This document shows positions 1 through 9,974 of a stretch of 64,000 bases of DNA, one piece after another (positions within the stretch are counted from its first letter, which is position 1; every line of letters starts with the position of its first letter). This stretch comes from Patiria pectinifera. Lineage: Eukaryota; Echinodermata; Asteroidea; Valvatida; Asterinidae. The stretch covers positions 34,722,392-34,786,391 of the forward strand of contig CM057142.1 in the NCBI GenBank assembly GCA_029964075.1. The letters run 5' to 3'. Below the pieces are notes generated by a model, which had not been told where the DNA came from, did no database searches, and was given only the letters and a program-made list of their open reading frames with translations. A program made the translations under genes and the position numbers.

Positions 1-3000
1 TGGCATCGTGGGTGACAGGGTTGGTATCTGCTGCAATCCCCGAGCCAAGGAATCTCGTCCCAAATACCCGGACGAAAATCCTATAAATAGAGGACGGCTT
101 CTGATGTGTGGACGTGCACAGAATGTCCTAGAAGGTGGAAACAAATTAACTTATATAAAACTGTATTATACATTGCGAATACAATTTTAGTTTATTTAAC
201 GATGCTTTGACCCTCAACTATTAGAGTGCGTTTGATTACTTCCCCCGCGCTTCCTCGCGCAAGCGCGACAGCGTTCGATATACCTCTCACGTGACTTCTC
301 GCGCTTACTCGAGCCTGGCCAAACTCGCCGAGCCGGTTACTTGGGTTAAGTCACTAAGGACATGCAATAAACATGGCTACCAACGTGACGTCCGGCGGGC
401 GCCTCACGTGTCATGTCAAAGTTCAACTTTCCAGTTCTTGCACGAAACTTTACCCGAAACCGGTCGTTTATTTAGCTCCATTGCGCATGTCTGTCATCAC
501 GCGAGGAGCCAGGCGTGAGTAAGCTGGGAGACGTAATCGAACGCAACCATTAGTACTTAACCGTCCAATTTGTTTTTGTTATTACCTACTCATATCCTAC
601 GCAAAGCTTTCACAAAAATACAATTTTGTTCATTCAGGTATTGGATTTTCTTTTTATTACTGTCAATTAAGAAACTCACCTTTACGAAATCGGACTCAAG
701 AACCACCACCATCGGGCTGAAGTAGAAAAAGATGTGAAACACTGGACCACACTCTCGCATGCTAAATCAAAACAGAAATATACACATTGCAAGCCTTTTC
801 CATATGTTAGTTTTTGGTTTCTTTTGGAAAGAAAATACAAAGTGGGATTCAAGCGGTAAAACTGATTTTCTTGAAGAGCGGCTGCTTTTTCTGTACTCCA
901 CGAAAATTGGTTTATTTGTTTCTTTATTTGTTCTATTTGTTCAATAATTTATGTTTGTGTATTAAACTGAGGTGGTATCTTTACTTTCTACCTTGAGATG
1001 GATGTGAATTCAAGTCAAGTTTTGTTTAGGCTAGCCTGCCAACTCGTTTGTTAAATATAAGATCAAAGTGTGGGGTGCTGTGGTCCAATGGTTACGGTGT
1101 TCGACTCGTGTATATGGGTTCGAATCCAGACTGTGGGAACATGGTGTTTGCTCTCTTGAGCAAGGCACTTTAGCAGTATTGCTCGGTCCTTCGGATGGGA
1201 AGTAAAGCCGTGTGTTGTGTAATGCATGCTAAAGAACCCAGTAACACTTATCGCTAAGAGAAGGGTTTGCCCCGGTGTTTCTGGCAGTGGCTGCTTAATG
1301 CGCCGCAGCACTTTGTATACCCTTATAGGGTACTACATAATGGATCACATAATTATTTCTCATAAACTCCATTTACCTGTCTCAAATAATATACATAATT
1401 TCCAACGCCTTCAGTACCTAATTGTTGGCAGATGTACGTGCGCCATATGACTCCGGTATCATTATTATTAGTATGCATAATGTTAAACGATATAGCGCCC
1501 CTTGCAGCAACATGGCAGCAGCAATATTTGCTTTACAACCAAGTCCAGTCGACAACCGTGACGCGCATGCCACAGCTGTCGGCGCAAGTCGAGCAGGGAG
1601 TTCAAGCGAGAAGAAAAGATGGATTCTACTTCGGTGAACACAATAATTGATCAAATGATTATGCACAGAAATCAATCAAAGGTAAAATACTCGTTTTTAA
1701 GAACACCAGTGTGGAAGGAGATGCTCACGGCCTCTCAGGATATTCCGTCCCCCGGATGATTTTCCTGGTTTTGCCTGGATATTGTGCCCGGACAGTTTTC
1801 CCTAGCCTCATAGTGCCCCCCCCCCCCTCTAGGATATACATGTACTAGTATCCCACAGAATGTTGTGTCCCATGCAGCGGAAACGTTTAATTTCAAGTCT
1901 GGAACCCAGACACGGGGTCCTTTAGTCCCTGAAGTAATAGTTAAAAAAAACTGAGCTCATACAACAAATCTGATTATGCTTTTCAGATTACCCTTTTATG
2001 ATTTTGTCTATGCCATCATGGAGGTATAGAGTGAAGGCGAGCCGGAGGAGGGTGCCCAGCTAAAAAGGGCCGGGGCTGGAATAGTGTCCCCGCCATGATC
2101 GACCTTTATGGATGCAACCCAGTAAATAGGCAAAAATCCGTCCGCCTTGCTCATGAGTAAACGTTAAACACTAGAATTATTCTACATTAGGGAGTCTGAG
2201 AGCCACATGAAAGTGGGAAATTGAAGAGATATGGCAATGAACCTCTGGCCTGACTTGTGGCTTCCAATTTCGAGCATTTTGTATGCAAGTGAACCTGAAA
2301 GTGGCACTATTTAGCCATGTTAAGAAGGGATTTTTTTCCAAGATTGCTGCGTTTCCACTTTGGAAAACATCACTCGTTTAGGGGTCGTCTTCTTTGGATA
2401 AGAATTTTCCGAAATGTCATCGGTCAACCCACCAAAAATTGAACAGAAAATGAATGATGGCATATTGATCATCATTTTTCTGTACACCCTGAATGCCTGT
2501 GAGAGTTTTGAGAATTGTAAAAAGAATTTTGAAGTATGGGCCGGGGATTTAACACCGATATGTCTATGGGAATTTATTCGCTTGAGTGTACCCTGTATCA
2601 GGCTACGCAATCTTGAAAATCATAGCGAGACAAATGAATTCGTGCAAACATGGCGGCCTAAACAATCAAGACTTCCTAATTTTACATGACATGTCCTAGA
2701 AAGAAGATCGATGGTAACTTTGAGCTACAAGTGTTACTTTGCGAGTAATATAAAGTCACTTGTTCACCGTATGTACAAAATAGGCCGCCATGTTTGTTTG
2801 GATTATTTGCGGAGCTATTGAGAGTAGGACTATAACCCGAGGAAATAACTTCGCAGTAATTCTATGCCCGAATTAGTCGGCTCTGGGAATTCTATGGCTG
2901 AATTTGTCAGGTTTTTTTTTGCAAGCTATACGAATTAGCTTGAACATCTTTTGTATAAGCAAGTTGAATTTTTCAAGATACATGGAAAGCCTTTGTTTTC

Positions 3001-4517
3001 AGAAAGAGTGCATCAGCGTATACTTACATGTCAGCAAATGCTTCTGCGGTTGCCATATTCCTCTTTTTATAGGAAACCACTAAGTCCATATGACCGTTAA
3101 AGAATCTGCATTACAAAGAAAACAAAATTGGCCAATTTTGTGTTCTAAAATTAAAAAAATTTAAACGGAGGTTTCTTCTACATTTTGAACTCAGAGAATA
3201 TGTGGATCGACGCTTATGATTCAATGTTATTATAAGTGCATGTAGTTGACTGCGGTACAGTGCATCAGCCTCCCTCTTTTTAACAGACCTTGAACTAATT
3301 GCAACAAACATGAACTCGGTGGTTTGGAATCCCTGCCCTTCATCACATACACAAATTCCCAAGGAATTGGGAGAATTTTCGAAATTTGCCAAAATGTTAT
3401 ATCCCCATAAAATTCGCTCGGCTAAGCCCTGCCACTCGTTGAAGTTGAAGTACAATCGTATTGGTTTGCAGTTACCCTCGTCTGGGTGGCGATGGAATGT
3501 GGGCATATTTGAGGTGTTGATAATGGACGAATAGAACAAACGCAGCAAGCAGCAATTCCGTGGTCCATCTCTTTCCAACACTATGCTCGACAGGGACAGT
3601 TGGGCCCAACTCAACAAGTCATCATGAAAATGAATGAATGAAGAAGAAGAAGAACTTTAACCCTAACAGCGGGTATTAACCTTAGCTGAGTGCACTGAGC
3701 CCTAACGGATATCGTAACCCTAACGTGTTGGCAACCCTAACGGATCGTAACCCTAACGGAGGGTATAACCCTAATAAAACGTAACCCTAACTGGAATGGT
3801 TGAAAGGGGCAGGGGGGTCCTGTTGAAACTTCGTGCGCTATGGTGGGGTAGGTGGGTGGGGGATGGAGGGGGGGGGGGTAATCCATTAAAGACAATGAAC
3901 CTGCTAAATATAACTTCCATGACAATGAAACAATTCCTCCCCACCCTTGGAGACATTTGCTTTTCTAGATAACCACGCCCACCCCACAAAAAGGAAGTAA
4001 ATATTCAAATAATAAACAAAAATCATAGAAATCAAGCAAACAAAATAGAAATTAATGCTCTCGTGTGCTCACCCAACAACCCATATCCACATCCACGAAC
4101 ATTTTGGCAAAATAATGATGCTAGCGTCTTTCTGACTCTATGTCCAATTTCACATACACAGATTGCCAAGGAATTCTCTGGGCAGAAGTAAAAAAAGAAT
4201 ACAACTGCCAAACTTGTCTTTACCCATAAATGAACTTAGCTACTAGGAATCTAAACTGATAACTGATCTGTATTCTAAGCCCCACTTCCGCATTAAAGTA
4301 CACGCTTTATAACTATTTCAGTTTGGGACTTAGTGTAGCCTACTATATAAATGATATTGGTTTGCACTTACCCTCGTCTGGGTGGCGATGGAATGTGGGC
4401 ATATTTGAGGTGTTGATAATGGACGAATAGAACAAACGCAGCAAGCAGCAAACCGATGCAAGCCAACAGCGTAGCAACGACCAACATCAAACAGGTTGTC
4501 AGTGATAGAACGGCCAT
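1..4517 (-). CDS. CYP46-like cytochrome P450, gene A, 5' part (exons 1-4)
   Basis: Predicted ER-anchored P450 monooxygenase; sterol hydroxylation is inferred from family only. By alignment to the two complete genes in this window, four exons are visible: exon 1 4372-4517 (146 bp, start ATG at 4517), exon 2 3028-3105 (78 bp), exon 3 680-761 (82 bp) and exon 4 from 127 down past the left edge. All have GT/AG borders, and exons 2 and 3 match genes C and D in length. Exon 1 encodes a hydrophobic anchor followed by a proline-rich hinge (HIPSPPRRG). Exon 2 begins FFNGHM, where C and D have FFLGHA. Exon 4 carries GTRFLGSG, close to GTRFLGNG in C and D. The protein is the most diverged of the array. 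Introns hold a tRNA-derived SINE, a CCCTAA minisatellite and a copied half of exon 1. Whether the downstream exons are intact cannot be seen. Confidence 0.85.
1072..1333 (+). repeat. tRNA-derived SINE
   Basis: The head, about 1072-1140, resembles a tRNA with an A-box-like TGGTCCAATGG and a B-box GGTTCGAATCC, both in tRNA order and spacing. The body reads CTTGAGCAAGGCACTTTA, then CGGTCCTTCGGATGGGA, and ends near a TATACCC/GGGTACTA stretch. It lies in the intron between exons 2 and 3 of P450 gene A. There is no sign of a functional tRNA fold with acceptor stem, so it is read as a SINE. Confidence 0.7.
1334..3027. other. intron 2 of P450 gene A, remainder
   Basis: Apart from the SINE just upstream, no exon, RNA or recognisable element was found. 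A poly-C run sits near 1808-1826. Open frames here have no family resemblance. Confidence 0.5.
3475..3555 (-). pseudogene. Copied 3' half of P450 gene A exon 1
   Basis: These 81 bases are identical to 4371-4451, the 3' part of exon 1 of gene A (end of the membrane anchor plus the proline hinge). The copy keeps a potential splice donor (GG|GTAACT) but lacks the start codon, and no in-frame ATG lies just upstream. The intronic side shows weaker similarity (shared CACATACACA and CAAGGAATT blocks near 3347-3367 and 4150-4174). It lies in intron 1 of gene A, so it could be an unused or alternative exon, or a duplication scar. Confidence 0.75.
3657..3791. repeat. CCCTAA-containing minisatellite (telomere-like motif)
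   Basis: Seven CCCTAA hits occur in about 135 bases. The last five are spaced about 16-18 bases apart with spacers such as CGGATCGTAA. It is not a pure (CCCTAA)n array, so it is either a degenerate interstitial telomeric tract or an unrelated minisatellite. It lies in intron 1 of P450 gene A. Confidence 0.55.
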
Positions 4518-5160
4518 TTTGAATAGTATAAATGCATGGGACTAGACAGAGATTGTGACTGCAGCCCTGTACACAATAATATTGTGTCGACCCATGGCAC
4601 TCCATTGAATGACTCGCTCTACCAAACAATCTTGAACCTTGACCGACGAAATATGCAAGTGATCCGTAAATAGTACGAAAATGGGTCCTTGTCCTTTGTG
4701 TGATAAACAGTGTATCATGTAGGCCAGGCAATGCATGGAGTTCAGGTTAAGTTTGATTGTTTTAATATGTGAAAATCATATTAATTGGAATTGTGCTCAA
4801 ACAGACTCTTGACATTCCCAAAATTCAGATATTTATAGCAGCTAGCCTCTAAGAAGTTACTTGTAGAGAAAAAAAATGAACAACAAAATACCACAGTCTG
4901 CCACAACTTAATCCGGTTAGGCTATTTGATCCGTCTGACAAACATGAATGCCTAAAGTGGATGGGTAAAAAACTCAAAGAAAGTCTACGGGATTTCGGAT
5001 AGAACAAAAAAAGGAGGAAGAAGAGAAACAATGTGGGAATAAAAACAAAGCTTTCCCGCAACTTTGCAGAAACCCCAACCTAACAAAGCTAACATTAAGC
5101 ACAAGTAACAAACTACACGTAGGACAATGCTCTTTAAATAAAATGTTATACTAGAACCAT
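4518..5160. other. Upstream region of P450 gene A
   Basis: No coding exon is visible. Read on the gene's strand, the stretch at about 4631-4645 contains GGTCAAGGTTCA, which looks like a nuclear-receptor half-site pair. No TATA box was confidently placed. Confidence 0.35.
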
Positions 5161-6180
5161 TTTCTACCCACCGAGTTTTATGTCGATTCAACCCACCCTT
5201 ACACGTGTTTTTAAACAGTCAATTTTATTTTGATGAATCATCACGACGATACACATATGTTGTCATTCTTTGTGCAAATATGTATCACTAACGTATTAAC
5301 AACCTTATTTTGAATTTAGCATGATCTGGTTTTGAGATATGTCTTAGGTTTAAAAATAAAACAAATCATAAATTCACATCGTTAAGTCATTACGTCATTA
5401 ACATTTTTATTATAACACACCCCTATCTAGGTATATATTACAATTTAATCCAATCCGACAATCAGTACAATATATATACAATCTAAAAAATGTGCACTTT
5501 TAAGATGACATCACAAGACCCATGTTGAGGTCATCATGACGTCACTTGTCTAGAACCAACTTTGCTGTGGAGTCTTTGTCTTTGCATAGTTAATTAAAGT
5601 CAATCTAATATTATTGTATGCCTAATTATGAGAGCAGAGTAAATTATACCAATTGAAAATACATATAAGAATTAATAGATGACATCATCATGACGTCACT
5701 TCCAATTTTACATACATGTAGCAGTATCTACCCACACACCAAGTTTCACGAGGGTGGGACTTACTCTTTTTGTGCAAATAAGTATGACATAGCAGACCTA
5801 TTACAAAAATAATATTGAATTTAGCATGTTCTATTTAATTGTGAGAAATGACTGTAAAGTTCTAAAATTTGAAAATCATAAAAAACACACACGATGATGG
5901 TATCCTGACGTCACGTTAACTTTTACCTAAGCCACATTCCGGTCTACTTTACATACCAAGTTTCAACCCGATCGCACTCGCATTTCTCTGGATATAGGAC
6001 TTGAAAATATCATGCACGTTTCAGATGAGGTCATATGTCCTACGATGACGTCATCATGACGTCCTTTCAATATTAACCTATCAAACATCCGGCAGGTCTT
6101 CCAACACACCATGATTCAACCCCACCGGACTTAAAGTTATCTAGATATAGGACTTTAATATATGCAATTAAGGTTTGAAA
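5160..6180. repeat. Degenerate repeat block with recurrent TGACGTCA sites
   Basis: The consensus CRE/ATF palindrome TGACGTCA occurs at 5537-5544, 5691-5698, 5906-5913 and 6046-6053, with near matches next to them (TGACATCA, TGACGTCC). Longer segments recur: TTTGTGCAAATA followed by TTGAATTTAGCATG appears near 5270-5320 and again near 5770-5830. GGATATAGGACTT or a close variant recurs near 5990 and 6140. This is an old internally repeated element rather than a gene. It separates P450 gene A from pseudogene B. Confidence 0.6.
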
Positions 6181-6660
6181 AAAGTGGATAAATTCACTGT
6201 CTGTGACAAAAAGGTGCTATCTTGCAGATACTGTAACTGTACCCAACCAACCAACCACAAACGGTACTATGGAGGGATCGTCCAGTGCTAGTCATGTCTT
6301 GACAACATACGGATTGTTTAGCTAATAGAGACCGAATCTGGTTTTAAATATCACCACGCCTAGTTTGGACAGTTATTCAACCACTAAAATCAACCAACTT
6401 ATATAACCACGATAAAAAAAAATCAAAAAGGAATATAACCTATTTGCTTCTTTATTGTTACCCTTCTCGAACTAAAACAAAATGCGATTATACAGACAAG
6501 TCCTTTACCGGGTATCAACGTGAAATAAAAAAAATAAAAAAAAACAGCTTAAAAATTTCTTCCTCAAACCTAGTATCTCACTATAAAACTGCCTGTATTC
6601 TGATGTTGAGCCATTGGTTTAATTGTGAGATATGCGAGTGTTTTTTGAGCGCACAGAATT

Positions 6661-7843
6661 CTATTTCACAAGACGTAAGTAGTTCCTACACCTGCCCATC
6701 GGTTTCAGAGTGATTTCTTCTAGTATCTCGTGAGCTTGTCCGGGAACCAGGTCAAAGTTGAACTTGTGAAGCAATCTGGCCAATAAAACTCGAGCCTCGA
6801 TCTGTAGGAAAAATCAGACAAATATTAACAGACAATAATGTCTTTATTATAAAAATATACGACATACGATAATATCTGTGATGCTAGAGTTTGTGCCACA
6901 TGTTTATTCTCATTCCCATAAAGGGTTTGAGCTGCAGGATGAAATGTACTGTTTTCTCTTCTTATTTATTCGATGACACGCCCAAAATGAAAGACATATT
7001 AGATCGAAACATCACTTACAAAGTGGTAATACCACTTTTTTTCATTAATGCCGTATGGTACATACAATTGCGACCCGCCCCCTTACATTGGCAGTTTTAA
7101 AAATAAAATATGTTTCAGGAGAACTGATTTCGTTTCCTTTTAAAGATAAACCAACAGATGGGTGTGAATAGCCTCAACGACCCTTCAAAGAAATCATGGA
7201 GAGACAAAAACCAAATCTTTTAACTGATATTAGAGTTATCTAATGCTGCACTGTTGAAAGTCTCCGCTGAGACTCGTAATTCATCATCCGAATACTCACC
7301 AATGCAAACTGCTGGCCAATGCAGTTATGGCGTCCCAGTGAAAAGGGAAAATATGCATATTGTGGTCTGCGAAACAAAATATTAATGATGGTTATTCATT
7401 ATTGGGGACCGACTTGTAGTATGCAAAATTCAGAGACGTCATTGCTAAGATCCCATCGGAGCAATTCGGCACAGTGTAAATCTAAGAATAATTAGACTTT
7501 GAAATAAAGCTGGATTTGTATAGGGATGGATGGATATTTGATGGGATTTTCACATCTTTTCCTTGACGGTCCCAGACCAGCAAATCTGTAAAAAAAAAAA
7601 TTACTGATGTAAATTCGTTTCTGACACATGAATAATTAATGAACTGGATAGGGCCTAGTATCCAGTTCGGCATCGGCCTCTTATATTATTTAGGACCCTT
7701 ACCACGATAAAATATTAAAAGCCTTGTTATGTATTACGCATGCAAGGTACTTACTTGTCATCACTGGCCTTGAAGCGATCGGGATCAAACTGCAATGGGT
7801 CGTGGAAATACTCCTCCATTCTCGCCATAGCGTAGCTGGATGC
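6661..7843 (-). pseudogene. CYP46-like P450 pseudogene B (exons 11-13 only)
   Basis: Three 3'-terminal exons survive: last exon 6661-6801 (141 bp, ends in TAG), exon 12 7300-7366 (67 bp) and exon 11 7755-7843. The first two have GT/AG borders and exactly the lengths seen in genes C and D. Exon 11 keeps its donor and the ARMEEYFHDP and DPDRF blocks but has lost its acceptor; its 5' edge runs into a LINE tail. No exons 1-10 lie between 7844 and gene C. The heme-binding motif reads FSLGRHNCIG, so the conserved arginine two residues before the cysteine is histidine. A possible AATAAA on the minus strand is at 6451-6456. It is best read as a 5'-deleted paralogue; expression as part of a chimeric transcript cannot be excluded. 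Confidence 0.85.
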
Positions 7844-7864
7844 ATCCGACACAAAGGCCCTCCG

Positions 7865-8227
7865 CCATATCGAGGGTATGAACTGGCAGGATTTTATGAG
7901 TAACAAAGACCTCCGTCTTCTCAGCAACCAACCCCGGTCTCGCATCTCATTCGTGCTTCACGCTTCTTCGGGTGTTTGGGCATATTGCTCGAGCCGACCC
8001 ACGGATGGAGCCTGCTCTTCTGCTGAAGGAGCCTGCCCCCAGCTGGCCCCGTCCAAGGGGTCGCCCCTGTTTGCGTTGGACGGACAACTTGGAGGAAGAT
8101 CTCGGGGCACTGGGGCTGAATTTGTCAGCCGGTTGGAGACTTGCCCAGAGCCGGCTGGACTGGAAACTGCGTTGTCGAGACGCTATACGCTCTTCCCGAG
8201 CATGCGAAATTGATGATGATGATGTTC
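7865..8227 (+). mobile_element. Non-LTR retrotransposon 3' tail
   Basis: Conceptual frames, with a frameshift near 7960, give a typical LINE C-terminal sequence: a FGHIARADP block, then PRPRGRPCLRW, then a WRLAQSRLDW block. The element ends in a (GAT)n/(ATG)n run at 8209-8224, a common LINE 3' end. Only the 3' end is present (5'-truncated). Its left edge coincides with the broken edge of P450 pseudogene B exon 11. Confidence 0.75.
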
Positions 8228-9702
8228 AAATATATTTTTAACATACCGATATATGTTCTGTTGGATTTATTTTTCTGTGCATATTCTAATCTAGGATGCA
8301 TATTAATAATTTGCAAGATGAGACCTTCTCAGGGTTGGGCAATTTGTGATTTTGATTAGGCATCAGTTCAAAATGTATGTTTTGTGCATATTCTGAGCAA
8401 GGAGGCCATTTCATGAAAGAATTTGCATAAGACCTCGGGGTTAGGCAATTTGTGATATCGATTATTATAAAAAAGAGGGTTTATGATTTAAAACCAACTG
8501 TATGTTCCAAAGGTATATGTCAAGAAGTATCAGACATTGTAGCCTTTTAAAAGTGGATGGATGGGGTGCAGTAAGGGGTGGCTTAGGGCGTGGATTGGGG
8601 CGTGGTTTTGGCGTACATCTACGTTGACCTGGTTATAACATTTAATATTAAAACGTTTATACAAAACAACATTTAATTGAGACTATAAGGTTTGCATGCA
8701 TGGTGGATATGAACAATGTATGCAACTTTTAACTCAACTTTGTCATCATCTGTTCGTTAACTTAAAAAACAAAATGGTTGAATTGACAAGAGCTTGAAAG
8801 GGCAATAGAGCCACATTGGGCCCGTGGCTTGGGAACATGTTGAATCAATTTTGCCATATGTTGACATTTAACTTTAAAAGGGCAATAAGCATGATTTGAA
8901 GTGGAAATTGGTTGACTGGGTGTTAAGTTTCTGCAAAGTTGGGGAGGGAGCAATCTTGCTATAATAAACCAATCACATACCTTCACTATTCACTGCAATT
9001 ATTGTCAAGTGCTCATTGAAATATTTCTTTCCGTGTGTAAAATATTTACATCACCGGAAATGGCTTTTTTCTTTCTTACTGTTAGAATCGCCCCTCGATA
9101 ATTACCGTTGAGGAAAAACCGTAACATTACGGCGACCCCCAAAATAATAGTGCTAGTAATCTTTGTCCATAGGCATACCACAATTTTCACAAATTCCTTT
9201 TCTAATTATGACACAACTTTTCTTGGCTTGGAAAGTGCAGTTCTGTTTTTATTTTAAGTCGGTAAACAGGTTGGTGCATGTAATCTTCAACACGCTACAA
9301 GGGAAATTACTAAAGACACATCAAAATTTAATTACGATAGGCCCCCTACACAAGTCTAAAGAGTCAAATGACATTACAGCAAATAAGCGCATGTGAGGTC
9401 CGCAACTAAGAGACAGAATAGCAATGCCAACGCTTATAGCACAAAAGTAAGGAAATCAATTGCAGGTTGATTACTAACTGTAAGATTGTTAAACTAAAGA
9501 AACTGAAGTTATAATTATTAACTATAATCAACTGAAATGCATGTTCCCAACACGGGCTAAGATGACAGAACACTTGGAAGTCCTCATTTTTTTAAACATA
9601 AATACAACTCAAGATCCAAGTAAACAGATGTCGAGTGACACAACATTTTTTTGTGTCTGTAGGATACGTTAACAAGCTTTCATTTATAGTAGAACGATTG
9701 CA
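8228..9702. other. Intergenic spacer between LINE tail and fold-back element
   Basis: No exon or RNA gene was recognised. The short GTGG/GGGGCGTGG-rich stretch at 8560-8620 is low complexity. Open frames here show no family resemblance. Confidence 0.45.
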
Positions 9703-9840
9703 GGTAACACCATGTGGAAAGTAATCTCTTCTTGGAAGAAGTGTGATTCTGAAAAGAACCGGTCGGTTGAGTGTAGAACTCACCGGTTCTTTTCAGAACC
9801 ACACTTCTTCCAAGAAGAGATCTTTCCACATAGTGTTACC
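9703..9840. mobile_element. Fold-back MITE
   Basis: The 138-bp element is an almost perfect inverted repeat. The left arm begins GGTAACACCATGTGGAAAG; the right arm ends with the reverse complement of the same sequence. Stems are about 60 bp with a short central loop around 9770. A related short piece (GGTAGCACCATGTGG) lies at about 15053-15110. It sits just 3' of P450 gene C, possibly within its 3' untranslated region. Confidence 0.75.
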
Positions 9841-9974
9841 CGCACTCTTTCTACTTTAACTCTGTGGCCAATCAGCTTACAGGACGGCCCTACCTCATGA
9901 AACCCACTGACCTATCGGGGCCAGGGCATTTTGAGCCTGCTGATGAAAACAAAATTGGTTGCAATGTAAAACTC

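Noticed and set aside
1072..1140. Functional tRNA gene
   Set aside because: Continues into a SINE body and lacks a paired acceptor stem.
3111..3617. 168-codon minus-strand frame
   Set aside because: It overlaps the duplicated half-exon in a frame different from the P450 frame and has no family resemblance.
8228..9702. Missing exons 1-10 of P450 pseudogene B
   Set aside because: None of the conserved blocks (AGQETT, ETLR, GTRFLG) appears in any frame of this interval.
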